DNA of 64,000 nucleotides. It comes from Clostridia bacterium (GTDB taxonomy: Bacteria > Bacillota > Clostridia > Christensenellales > Aristaeellaceae). The stretch lies in the NCBI GenBank assembly GCA_017397895.1, contig JAFQHP010000032.1:159785-223784 (forward strand), given 5' to 3'. Shown here one piece after another: positions 18,592-26,524 of the stretch; the first letter of the stretch is position 1; each line of letters starts with the position of its first letter. Below the pieces are notes generated by a model, which searched no databases, was not told the origin of the DNA, and worked only from the letters and a program-made list of their open reading frames with translations. The position numbers and the translations under genes are program-made.

Positions 18592-18620
18592 ATTGTACTC
18601 TGTTCCGTTTTGTTTGTCAA
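18592..18620 (-). promoter_or_regulatory. Sigma-A promoter of the vanW-tetR operon
   Basis: TTGACA (18620-18615 on minus), a 17-base spacer and TACAAT (18597-18592). The -35 overlaps the stop codon of the upstream GTPase gene. Confidence 0.8.
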
Positions 18621-21265
18621 TCTTGCTTCTTTTCCTGCCAGGCCTTCTGCATGGCCCGGGCCATATCGTTCTGATGCGCCATGTGGCGGTTATATTCTGC
18701 CAGGTATGCCCTGATTTCCCCATTGGCGCTTTCCACTTCACGCAAAAACTCCTTGGCGGATACCCGCAGGGCGCCGTGGCCCAGGATGATCACCTGCTCC
18801 AGGGCGTCGCTGGTGGCCACCCGCACCCGGTACCGCCTGCCAAGGTCATACGTGGCCTTTTCGATGTAGTTATCCGCCGTTTCCGCTTCCTTGGTGTACA
18901 CCACATGGATGTTGTCCGCTTTTTCCACGCTGCCGGGGTTGCGGTGCACCTTGTAAGCGTCAAACACCACAATGATTTCGTAGGGCCTGACGCCACGGAA
19001 ATTACACAAAATATCCACTAGCATTTGCCTTGCAGTTTCAAGGTTTAGCTTCGCTGCTTCTTTTAATGCATCCCAGGCAAAAATGATATTGTAGCCGTCC
19101 ACCAATAGGTATTCCTTTTCCAGGGGCATGAATACCTTTTCGCTCTCCATCAATGCCGCCGTCCGGGGGGACGGGCGGAAAGCGTGCTGCTTTATCGGGC
19201 CGTACGTTCTTTCAAAAATGGCCATCAGTTCCTTGTCCTCTTCCAGGGAACCGGAATAAGCCCTGGGCCTGGGGGCGGCTGCAATGGGCTGAATATCCTC
19301 TTTCTTCTTTGCCAGAATGCCGGTATCAATATGCTGGTATTTCTTTACTTCGTCCCACTTCACCATGAACCCGGCGCCGTGGGAGCAGAAAACGCTGTCC
19401 GGGCTGTTTTCCACATCCCTTTCCGGGTCATATCCCGCATCTTTGATCACTTTTTCCGCATCCCTGCAGGGCAAGTACCCGCACAGAACGCAGTTCACCC
19501 GGCCCCTGCCTTTAGCATAGGCCATCACTTCCCGGGCATAATGCCGGCTTTCGCAGACGGGCACCTTTGCCTTCAGGCAAACGCTTCCCTGGCTGGTTTC
19601 CGGTGCATCAAATGTACCACCCATCAGCTGAATGTCATGCATGGCACGGCCCAGGCAGTCTTCCGGCAATGTCAGGGTCATTTCGTACCAGGGCTCCAGC
19701 AATACACTCTTTGCCTGCATCAGCCCCTGCCGCACTGCCCGGTAGGTGGCCTGGCGGAAATCCCCGCCTTCCGTGTGCTTCAGGTGAGCCCTGCCCGCAA
19801 TCAGGGTGATACGCATATCGGTAACAGGTGCGCCGGTGAGCACCCCAAGATGGGTCTTTTCCATCAGATGGGTCAGGATCAGCCGCTGCCAGTTGCGATC
19901 CAATTCATCCTCCGGGCATCTGGAGGTGAGCACAAGGCCGCTGCCCCGGGGGCCGGGCTCCATCAGCAGATGCACTTCAGCATAGTGCCTCAGGGGCTCG
20001 TAATGCCCCACGCCCTCCACCTTGTTTTCAATGGTTTCTTTGTACAGGATGCTGCCTTCGCCAAATGAAACATCCATATCATACCTGTCCTTCAGCATCC
20101 GCTGCAGGATTTCCACCTGCACTTCCCCCATCAATTGTACATGAATTTCTTTGCTCTTCTCCTGCCACACCACCTGCAGCTGCGGATCCTCCTCCTGCAA
20201 TTGCCGCATCCGCTGCAGGGCAATCACAGGGTCGTCCTTCGGGGATAATTGCATATGATAGGTGAATACCGGGCTTAAGATGGGCTCTGCGCCCCTTTTT
20301 TCATAACCGAAGCCGTCCCCCACCTTGGTATAGTTCAGGCCCGTCACGGCGCAGATTTCGCCCGCCTGCGCCACATCCCGTTGTTCAAAGCGCAGCCCGG
20401 AATAAAAACGCAGCTGGCTTACCTTCTCTTCCCATATTTCGCCAACGGTGGGCACGCCGTCTTTTTTGTTTGTCAGGGCCTGACGCACGTTCAATTCCCC
20501 GCCGGTGATTTTCATGTAAGTCAGCCTGGCGCCCTTGTCATCCCGGCCGATCTTATATACCACCGCCCCGAACCGGCTGGGATACTGGGGCCGTGGGCCG
20601 TACTTTTCCAGTCCATCCAGCAATTCATCAATTCCCTGCATCCGAAGGGCGGAGCCGAAATAGCAGGGAAACAGCTTTCTGGAGGATACCAGGCTCCGCA
20701 CCGTTTCTTCTGGCACTTCCCCGGTTTCAAGGTATCTGTTCAGCGTATCGTCATCGCCGCACAGGGTAATCTGCTCCCCTGCTTCTTCGCTCATCATGTC
20801 CACGCAATTGGCGTCCAGCTTTTCCCGTATTTCCTCCATTCGTTTTTGCCGGTCCACGCCCTCCATGTCCATCTTGTTGATGAACAGAAACACCGGCACC
20901 TGATAGCTTTCCAACAGCTTCCACAAGGTTTCCGTATGGCCCTGCACCCCATCCGTGCCGCTGATCACCAGTACAGCGCCGTCCAGCACATGCAAGGTAC
21001 GCTCCATTTCGCTGGAAAAGTCCACATGGCCGGGCGTATCCATCAGGGTGAAGGCGGTTTCCTTCCAGTTCATCCGTGCCTGCTTGGAAAAAATGGTAAT
21101 ACCACGCTCCCTTTCCTGGATATCCGTGTCCAGAAAAGCATCCTTATGGTCCACTCTGCCCATTTTTCGCAAAGCACCCGAAGTATACAAAAGCGCTTCG
21201 GACAGGGTGGTTTTTCCGGCGTCCACGTGGGCCAATAAACCAAGAATCATTTTTCTCTGCTGCAC
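18617..21265 (-). CDS. TetM-like translational GTPase fused to a Rae1/YacP-type NYN nuclease domain
   Basis: An 882-residue fusion. Residues 1 to about 640 have the EF-G-like layout of ribosomal protection proteins: G1 'AHVDAGKTT' (12-20), 'RGITI', 'DTPGH', 'NKMD', then domains II-V. From about residue 719 to 870 lies an NYN/PIN domain of the YacP (Rae1) family: 'LLVDGYNI', 'VVFDAYK', 'ETADNYIE' and 'VATSDALEQ', with its acidic active-site residues in place. Rae1 of Bacillus is an endonuclease that cuts mRNA in the ribosomal A site, so a GTPase entering the same site makes a coherent pair. GTG at 21265 has GGAGAG eight bases upstream; ATG at 21250 is an alternative. Calling it a tetracycline-resistance gene is not justified. 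Confidence 0.88.
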   Translation of the reverse strand: MQQRKMILGLLAHVDAGKTTLSEALLYTSGALRKMGRVDHKDAFLDTDIQERERGITIFSKQARMNWKETAFTLMDTPGHVDFSSEMERTLHVLDGAVLVISGTDGVQGHTETLWKLLESYQVPVFLFINKMDMEGVDRQKRMEEIREKLDANCVDMMSEEAGEQITLCGDDDTLNRYLETGEVPEETVRSLVSSRKLFPCYFGSALRMQGIDELLDGLEKYGPRPQYPSRFGAVVYKIGRDDKGARLTYMKITGGELNVRQALTNKKDGVPTVGEIWEEKVSQLRFYSGLRFEQRDVAQAGEICAVTGLNYTKVGDGFGYEKRGAEPILSPVFTYHMQLSPKDDPVIALQRMRQLQEEDPQLQVVWQEKSKEIHVQLMGEVQVEILQRMLKDRYDMDVSFGEGSILYKETIENKVEGVGHYEPLRHYAEVHLLMEPGPRGSGLVLTSRCPEDELDRNWQRLILTHLMEKTHLGVLTGAPVTDMRITLIAGRAHLKHTEGGDFRQATYRAVRQGLMQAKSVLLEPWYEMTLTLPEDCLGRAMHDIQLMGGTFDAPETSQGSVCLKAKVPVCESRHYAREVMAYAKGRGRVNCVLCGYLPCRDAEKVIKDAGYDPERDVENSPDSVFCSHGAGFMVKWDEVKKYQHIDTGILAKKKEDIQPIAAAPRPRAYSGSLEEDKELMAIFERTYGPIKQHAFRPSPRTAALMESEKVFMPLEKEYLLVDGYNIIFAWDALKEAAKLNLETARQMLVDILCNFRGVRPYEIIVVFDAYKVHRNPGSVEKADNIHVVYTKEAETADNYIEKATYDLGRRYRVRVATSDALEQVIILGHGALRVSAKEFLREVESANGEIRAYLAEYNRHMAHQNDMARAMQKAWQEKKQD

Positions 21266-21285
21266 AGTTTTTCTCTCCGCTGTTT

Positions 21286-22071
21286 TTATTCCGGCTTTCG
21301 GGCCAGCTGCAAATCCATGGTATCAAAAATGGTGATCACGCCGCCCATGCGGTTGATAGCCTGTTCAATCTCTGCAAAGAACCGACCTCTCGTTTCCTTT
21401 TCAATGGCGATATGATCGGAATATGTGCCCAGCAGCTGAATATATTCCGCTGCGGTAAAATCCCTTGTGCGGTGGAACAAATGGTGCTGAACATCCACAA
21501 AACCGTATTTCATGGCGATTTCCGCACGCTTCCTGGCCTTTTCGTCTGTATATTCGTCTGATGCAAGGGTGCCGGGCATATACACGGCATATACTTCCTG
21601 CAAGGCTTCGTGCATACCCGGGCGGCTTTTGTCCTTATAGGGGTGATTGGCAAACCGCGCAAAGGCACCGCCTTTCTTCAGGCACTCAAATACCTTTTTG
21701 TATCCCACTTCTTCCGGCACCCAATGGAAAGCCGATGCGGAATATACCAGGTCATACGCATCCCTTTCCAGTGCCACATCTTCAAATTTTCCATTCAAAA
21801 CAGAAAAGCCGGAATACTCCCGAAACTTTTTCCGGCAAAGGGCACAGAAATTTTCCCCCGGCTCCACAGCGATCACCCAACAGCCTGTTTTCAGCACCGG
21901 CTCCGTAGCCTGTCCGCCGCCGACGCCCACTTCCAGGGCTTTGCTTTGCGCCGATACAGGGCAATAGGCAAAAATCTGCCGGTACAGTGCATCTGCATAT
22001 CCCGGCCGCAGCTTTTCATACTGCAGCGCCACCGTGTCAAATGTCCATCCAAGGCCCTGAATTACCGGCAT
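21286..22071 (-). CDS. Class I SAM-dependent methyltransferase
   Basis: A 261-residue methyltransferase of the methyltransferase-11 type: motif I 'ALEVGVGGGQAT', an acidic 'VAVEPGE' strand, and the 'DLVYSASAFHWV' post-motif seen in small-molecule methyltransferases. AGGGGG lies eight bases upstream of the ATG. It is 20 bases before the GTPase-NYN gene and has its own promoter, so both are probably one transcript. The substrate is unknown. Confidence 0.85.
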   Translation of the reverse strand: MPVIQGLGWTFDTVALQYEKLRPGYADALYRQIFAYCPVSAQSKALEVGVGGGQATEPVLKTGCWVIAVEPGENFCALCRKKFREYSGFSVLNGKFEDVALERDAYDLVYSASAFHWVPEEVGYKKVFECLKKGGAFARFANHPYKDKSRPGMHEALQEVYAVYMPGTLASDEYTDEKARKRAEIAMKYGFVDVQHHLFHRTRDFTAAEYIQLLGTYSDHIAIEKETRGRFFAEIEQAINRMGGVITIFDTMDLQLARKPE

Positions 22072-22106
22072 TCCTTTCGCCCCCTATCGCTTTTCATATC
22101 TAATGT

Positions 22107-22135
22107 ATCTTACCACAGGCTGCCCTTTCTCACAA
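22107..22135 (-). promoter_or_regulatory. Sigma-A promoter of the methyltransferase/GTPase-NYN operon
   Basis: TTGTGA (22135-22130 on minus), a 17-base spacer and TAAGAT (22112-22107). It starts immediately after the ilvE terminator. Confidence 0.6.
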
Positions 22136-22139
22136 GCAA

Positions 22140-22168
22140 AAAACCGCAAGCCTTAGCCATGCGGTTTT
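22140..22168 (-). terminator. Terminator after ilvE
   Basis: A perfect 9-bp stem (AAAACCGCA/TGCGGTTTT, 22140-22148 with 22160-22168) is followed by Ts on the minus strand. It ends the T-box(Val)-ligase-VOR-ilvE operon. Confidence 0.85.
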
Positions 22169-22180
22169 GCAATTATGAGA

Positions 22181-23257
22181 TTAGTCTTCTACGCAAACGT
22201 GCCAGTTGCCGTAGGGATCGGCCACCTTGCCGGTCTGGATGCCGGTGACGGTATCGTACAGCTTCTGGGACAGCTGGCCGATGCCGCCGTCGCCGATGGT
22301 CATCACTTCGTCCACATAGCGCAGCTTGCCCACGGGAGAAATAACGGCAGCGGTGCCGGTGCCGAACACTTCTTCCAGCTTGCCATTTTTCTGGGCCTCA
22401 ATCAGTTCGTCCACGGAAACCTTCCGTTCTTCCACTTCATAGCCCCAGTCCTTGCATAGGGTGATGACGGAGTTACGGGTAATGCCGGGCAGAATGGAAC
22501 CGGACAGAGCAGGAGTGACGATCTTACCGTCGATCTTGAAGAAAATGTTCATAGCGCCCACTTCTTCAATGTACTTGCGTTCCACGCCGTCCAGCCACAA
22601 TACCTGGCTGAAGCCGGCATCATGGGCCTTCACCTGAGCGATCAGGGAAGCAGCATAGTTACCGCCGGTCTTGGCAAAGCCGATACCGCCGCGGACGGCA
22701 CGGACATATTCGTCTTCAATCCAGATGCCCACAGGGTTCAGGCCACTGGCATAGTAAGCACCGGAGGGAGACAGGATGATCATGAACAGGTAGGTTTTGC
22801 TGGGAGCCACGCCCAGGAATTCATCGGTAGCAATGACGAAGGGGCGCACATACAGGCTGGTGCCGGGTTCGGAGGGGATCCAGTCCTGGTCCACATTAAC
22901 CAGCGCCTTCACGGCCTGCACGAAATCCTCTTCGGGAATCCGGGGAATGCACAGACGGTCGTTGGATTCGTTGGCACGCTTGGCGTTCATATCGGGACGG
23001 AACAGATAAGCCTTGCCGCCTTCGCCCTTATAAGCCTTCAGGCCTTCAAACATTTCCTGGCCGTAATGGAACACCATGGCGGAAGGATACAGGCTGATCT
23101 TTTCGTAAGGCACAATGCGGGCGTCATGCCAGCCCTGGCCTTCGGTGTAGTTCATCACAAACATGTGATCGGTGAAGATCTTGCCAAAGCCCAGGGGCTG
23201 ACCGGCTTCGGGCTTCTTGGCAGGGGTCTGCGTACGGGTGATTTTAATATCCAGCAT
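22181..23257 (-). CDS. ilvE: Branched-chain amino acid aminotransferase
   Basis: A 358-residue fold-type IV aminotransferase of the long BCAT group. The PLP lysine is in 'AKTGGNYAASL', with 'RPFVIATDEFLG' and 'YIEEVGAMNIFF' as further cofactor- and substrate-site blocks. It interconverts valine, isoleucine and leucine with their 2-oxoacids. ATG at 23257 is used: AAGGAG lies eight bases upstream and overlaps the stop of the gamma-subunit gene, whereas the GTG three codons earlier overlaps it. It is the last gene of the operon that starts with the valine T-box, so it would complete amino acid formation from 2-oxoacids made by the oxidoreductase. Confidence 0.95.
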   Translation of the reverse strand: MLDIKITRTQTPAKKPEAGQPLGFGKIFTDHMFVMNYTEGQGWHDARIVPYEKISLYPSAMVFHYGQEMFEGLKAYKGEGGKAYLFRPDMNAKRANESNDRLCIPRIPEEDFVQAVKALVNVDQDWIPSEPGTSLYVRPFVIATDEFLGVAPSKTYLFMIILSPSGAYYASGLNPVGIWIEDEYVRAVRGGIGFAKTGGNYAASLIAQVKAHDAGFSQVLWLDGVERKYIEEVGAMNIFFKIDGKIVTPALSGSILPGITRNSVITLCKDWGYEVEERKVSVDELIEAQKNGKLEEVFGTGTAAVISPVGKLRYVDEVMTIGDGGIGQLSQKLYDTVTGIQTGKVADPYGNWHVCVED

Positions 23258-23262
23258 TGTTC

Positions 23263-23802
23263 TCACTCCTTATAATTTTTCCCCAGGTTCATGGCTTCAA
23301 TGTTCTTTTCCAGCAGCCATGCATGGCGGGCGGAAACCACCTTTTCCAAGGCGGGGCGGATCATATCTTCCGGGATAACACCGGTCTTGTCGATCACAGC
23401 GCCAAGCAGAATCATGTTGGCCAGGGTTTCCAGGCCGTTATCGGTGGACATCTGGGTGGCAGGAATGTAATACACATTCACGTCATCACGTTCCACTTTG
23501 CGGCTGATCAGGGAAGAATCCACGAAAATGGAAGCGCCGGGTTTGGCTTCTTTTTCATACTTGTCCAGAGAAGGCAGGTTCATGGCGATGAGGATATCCG
23601 GCTTGGATACGATGGGAGAACCCACCTGCACATCGGAAAGGATAATGGAGCAGTTAGCCGTGCCGCCGCGCATTTCGGGGCCGTAGGAAGGCAACCAGCT
23701 CACATTGCGGCCCTGCAGCAGCGCTGCATAGGCCAGGAATTTACCGGCAAAGAGGATGCCCTGTCCGCCGAAACCGGCGATCAATACTTCAGTGGTGCTC
23801 AT
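23263..23802 (-). CDS. 2-oxoacid:ferredoxin oxidoreductase, gamma subunit (VOR/KOR type)
   Basis: A 179-residue gamma subunit with 'GFGGQGILFAGKFLA' at the N terminus and 'SYGPEMRGGTANCSI', both diagnostic of the family. It binds with the alpha subunit to form the catalytic core of ferredoxin-dependent 2-oxoacid oxidoreductases. The start overlaps the beta-subunit stop by four bases. Within this family a branched-chain (VOR) specificity is suggested by the ilvE and acyl-CoA ligase neighbours rather than by sequence alone. Confidence 0.92.
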   Translation of the reverse strand: MSTTEVLIAGFGGQGILFAGKFLAYAALLQGRNVSWLPSYGPEMRGGTANCSIILSDVQVGSPIVSKPDILIAMNLPSLDKYEKEAKPGASIFVDSSLISRKVERDDVNVYYIPATQMSTDNGLETLANMILLGAVIDKTGVIPEDMIRPALEKVVSARHAWLLEKNIEAMNLGKNYKE

Positions 23803-24551
23803 TTGGCTTCCTCCTTTGCAAACTTATCTTTGTACACGCCCAGGGGGTAGTAAGGCAGCATGTTTTCTTCCAGCCATTCCAGGGCGCCCTGGGGGGTCTT
23901 GCCCCAGTTGGTGGGACAGGTGGACACCACTTCGATCAGGCTGAAGCCCTTGCCTTCCACCTGATTGCGGAACGCCTTTTCGATGGCCTTCTTGGCGTTC
24001 TTCACGTTCTTTACGTTGTTCACGGCCACGCGTTCAATGTAGCCGGCGCCGTCCAGGGTGGAAAGCAGTTCACACACCTTCACGGGGAAGCCGACAGTGT
24101 TGGTATCGCGGCCGTAGGGGCTGGTCTGGGTCACCTGGCCGGGCAGGGACGTGGGGGCCATCTGGCCGCCGGTCATGCCGTAAATGGCGTTGTTGACGAA
24201 AATGATGGTGATGTTTTCACCGCGGGCAGCAGCATGCACGGTTTCGGCCATACCGATGGAAGCCAGGTCGCCGTCGCCCTGGTAGGTGAACACGATCTTG
24301 GAAGGATCGGCGCGCTTTACGCCGGTAGCCACAGCGGGGGCACGGCCGTGAGCCGCCTGCACCATATCCACATTGAAGTAATTATAAGTGAACACAGAGC
24401 AGCCTACGCTGGCCACGCCGATGGTTTCGCCGCCGATATTCAGGTTGTCAATGGCTTCGGCCACCAGACGATGGATGATGCCGTGGGTGCAGCCGGGGCA
24501 ATAATGCAGGGGCGCATCCGTCAGGGCCTTGGGCTTATCAAATACGATCAT
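23799..24551 (-). CDS. 2-oxoacid:ferredoxin oxidoreductase, beta (TPP-binding) subunit
   Basis: A 250-residue beta subunit with the TPP motif 'YQGDGDLASIGMAETVHAA...NNAIYGMTGGQMAPTS' (GDG to NN). 'YCPGCTHG' near the start is the CPGC element of the family. It holds thiamine diphosphate and the cleavage site for the 2-oxoacid. GGAGGGG precedes its ATG, which lies within three bases of the alpha-subunit stop. The reaction runs in both directions; with reduced ferredoxin, acyl-CoA plus CO2 can be turned into the 2-oxoacid. Confidence 0.94.
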   Translation of the reverse strand: MIVFDKPKALTDAPLHYCPGCTHGIIHRLVAEAIDNLNIGGETIGVASVGCSVFTYNYFNVDMVQAAHGRAPAVATGVKRADPSKIVFTYQGDGDLASIGMAETVHAAARGENITIIFVNNAIYGMTGGQMAPTSLPGQVTQTSPYGRDTNTVGFPVKVCELLSTLDGAGYIERVAVNNVKNVKNAKKAIEKAFRNQVEGKGFSLIEVVSTCPTNWGKTPQGALEWLEENMLPYYPLGVYKDKFAKEEAK

Positions 24552-24554
24552 TTC

Positions 24555-25616
24555 TTATTTCCCCTCCTTCTGCATCTTTTCAATGGCAGCCAGCACTTCT
24601 TCGGGGCTGGGGATCATACCGCCGGTGCGGTAGCACAGGTCAACAGGCTTTTTGCAATCGATGGCCAGCTTCACGTCCTTGATCATCTGGCCCATGTTCA
24701 GTTCCACGGAAAGGAACGCCTTGCACTTGTCGGCAGCAGCCTTCAGCACCTTTTCGGGGAAGGGCCACAGGGTGATGGGACGGATCATGCCCACCTTGAT
24801 GCCCTTGGCGCGGGCAGCATCCACAGCGTTCTGGCTGACACGGGCAGCAATACCAAAGGCCACCACGCAGTATTCCGCATCGTCCATCAGATAGCTTTCC
24901 GCCATCTGTTCGTTTTCCTTCACGATTTCATAGCGCTTGAAGCGGTCTTCGTTCCACTGTTCCAGTTCCTGGGGCTGAAGTGCCAGAGAGTTGATGATGT
25001 TGGGCTTGCGTTCACCCTTGGTGCCGGTGAGGGCCCAGGGCTTTTCGCACATTTCCTGCTTGGTTTCTTCCAGGGAAACAGGTTCCATCATCTGGCCCAT
25101 GGTACCGTCCGCCAACAGCATGCAGGGCATACGATACTTTTCAGCCAGGTCAAAGCCTTTGGCCACCAGGTCCGCCATTTCCTGGACGGAGGAAGGTGCC
25201 AGCACCAGCAGGTGGAAGTCGCCGTGGCCGCCGCCGCAGGTGGCCTGGAAATAGTCGCTCTGGCTGGGCTGAATGCCGCCAAGGCCAGGGCCGCCGCGCT
25301 GCACGTTCACAATCAGGGCAGGCAGGTCGCAGCCGGCCATGTAGGAAATGCCTTCGGATTTCAGGGAAATCCCGGGGCTGGAAGAGGAGGTCATGGCACG
25401 CTTACCGGCAGCAGCAGCGCCGATCACCATGTTGATGGCAGCAATTTCGCTTTCTGCCTGCAGGAATACGCCGCCAATTTTGGGCATGCGCTTGGCCATG
25501 TAGGCAGCCACTTCCGTCTGGGGGGTGATGGGATAGCCGAAGTAATGACGGCAGCCGGCCATGATGGCGGCTTCAGCCAGTGCTTCGTTCCCTTTCATAA
25601 GAATCTTTTCAGCCAT
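24555..25616 (-). CDS. vorB: 2-oxoacid:ferredoxin oxidoreductase, alpha subunit
   Basis: A 353-residue alpha subunit. 'KGNEALAEAAIMAGCRHYFGYPITPQTEV' at the N terminus and 'FLQAESEIAAINMVIGAAAAGKRAMTSSSSPGISL' are the pyrimidine-binding and subunit-contact blocks of the VorB/KorA family. It pairs with the beta, gamma and small ferredoxin-type subunits encoded beside it, giving a four-subunit enzyme. GAGGAGGG precedes the ATG. VorB is the most likely name; KorA cannot be excluded. Confidence 0.9.
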   Translation of the reverse strand: MAEKILMKGNEALAEAAIMAGCRHYFGYPITPQTEVAAYMAKRMPKIGGVFLQAESEIAAINMVIGAAAAGKRAMTSSSSPGISLKSEGISYMAGCDLPALIVNVQRGGPGLGGIQPSQSDYFQATCGGGHGDFHLLVLAPSSVQEMADLVAKGFDLAEKYRMPCMLLADGTMGQMMEPVSLEETKQEMCEKPWALTGTKGERKPNIINSLALQPQELEQWNEDRFKRYEIVKENEQMAESYLMDDAEYCVVAFGIAARVSQNAVDAARAKGIKVGMIRPITLWPFPEKVLKAAADKCKAFLSVELNMGQMIKDVKLAIDCKKPVDLCYRTGGMIPSPEEVLAAIEKMQKEGK

Positions 25617-25629
25617 TTTCTTTCCCTCC

Positions 25630-25836
25630 TCACTTTTCTACCGTAATCACGCAGTCAGGGCACATGGTGGCGCAGAAAGCGCAGCCGATGCACTTTTCCT
25701 GATCCGTCATTTCCGCGGGGTGATGGCCCTTCTGGTTGATCTCATCCTTGCTCAAGGCGATGATCTTCTTGGGGCAAGCCGTGATGCACAGGCCGCAGCC
25801 CTTGCACAGGTCCTTCTTAAACGTTACCTTTGCCAT
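25630..25836 (-). CDS. 2x4Fe-4S ferredoxin-type delta subunit of the 2-oxoacid oxidoreductase
   Basis: A 68-residue protein with two CxxCxxCxxxCP-type clusters: 'CKGCGLCITACP' (residues 11-22) and 'CIGCAFCATMCP' (about 49-60). It passes electrons between the catalytic subunits and free ferredoxin. AAAGGAG precedes the ATG. Its position just before the alpha-subunit gene is standard for four-subunit VOR/KOR enzymes. Confidence 0.94.
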   Translation of the reverse strand: MAKVTFKKDLCKGCGLCITACPKKIIALSKDEINQKGHHPAEMTDQEKCIGCAFCATMCPDCVITVEK

Positions 25837-25849
25837 GTTTGCATCTCCT

Positions 25850-26512
25850 TTACCAGATGGTTTTCTGTAGTTTCAAGGGGAAATACTGTTCGTTTTCCCT
25901 TTCTTTGATCGGCAGCACGCTTTCATTCACCGCGGTGAACAGAAGCGGCAGGCCGCTGATCTGCGACAGTTTTTCAGCTTCCGCCATGGAAGCGGTCACC
26001 GTTTCCCAGGTAGTTTCCTTGCCAAGGTTTGTGTTGTTCACAATGGCTGTAAACGGCACGCCCCCGGCCATTTCAATTTCCTTCATAATTTCCAGCGCCG
26101 CTTCGGCCGTCCGGCTGAGGGGCCGGGAAGCATTGAACACATAAATCATGTGGTAATTGTTTTCCTTCAATATTTCAGGCGCATACCGGCCAAGTGCCAG
26201 TGCCCCCCGGTCGTCTCCTCCTACGTCCAGCACGGCATAGCGGCTTTTGTCTTCCGTCACGCTGTACATTTCCTGAGGCAGGGCCGGCACATCCACATTG
26301 GAATTGGCGTAAGCAGATGCGATCATCTTCACGCCTGCCTTTTCCATTTCGTCAGCGGAATCCTTGGCCCGGTAGTAAGGGTTTACGATGTCCATATCCG
26401 CCAGCGTCACCTGTTTCCCCTGCTCTGCCAGATGCAAAGCAAAGTTCACGGCAATGTTGGTTTTCCCGCTGCCGTAATGCCCGGCAAACAGGGTAATGCG
26501 TTTTGCGTCCAT
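25850..26512 (-). CDS. MinD/ParA-type P-loop ATPase in the VOR operon
   Basis: A 220-residue SIMIBI-class ATPase with a Walker A of deviant form 'AGHYGSGKTNIAVN' (residues about 10-23), switch-I-like 'LADMDIVNPYYRAKD', and Walker B 'AVLDVGGDDRGALALG'. It resembles CobQ/MinD-type ATPases that load metal centres or localise complexes. It lies between the acyl-CoA ligase gene and the ferredoxin subunit gene, with its Shine-Dalgarno site overlapping the ligase stop. I infer a maturation or regulatory role for the oxidoreductase, without direct evidence. Confidence 0.8.
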   Translation of the reverse strand: MDAKRITLFAGHYGSGKTNIAVNFALHLAEQGKQVTLADMDIVNPYYRAKDSADEMEKAGVKMIASAYANSNVDVPALPQEMYSVTEDKSRYAVLDVGGDDRGALALGRYAPEILKENNYHMIYVFNASRPLSRTAEAALEIMKEIEMAGGVPFTAIVNNTNLGKETTWETVTASMAEAEKLSQISGLPLLFTAVNESVLPIKERENEQYFPLKLQKTIW

Positions 26513-26524
26513 GTTTCGCCTCCG

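Noticed and set aside
18617..21265. Tetracycline resistance gene
   Set aside because: The GTPase half resembles TetM/TetO, but the NYN fusion and lack of a mobile or resistance context make a housekeeping or rescue role more likely.
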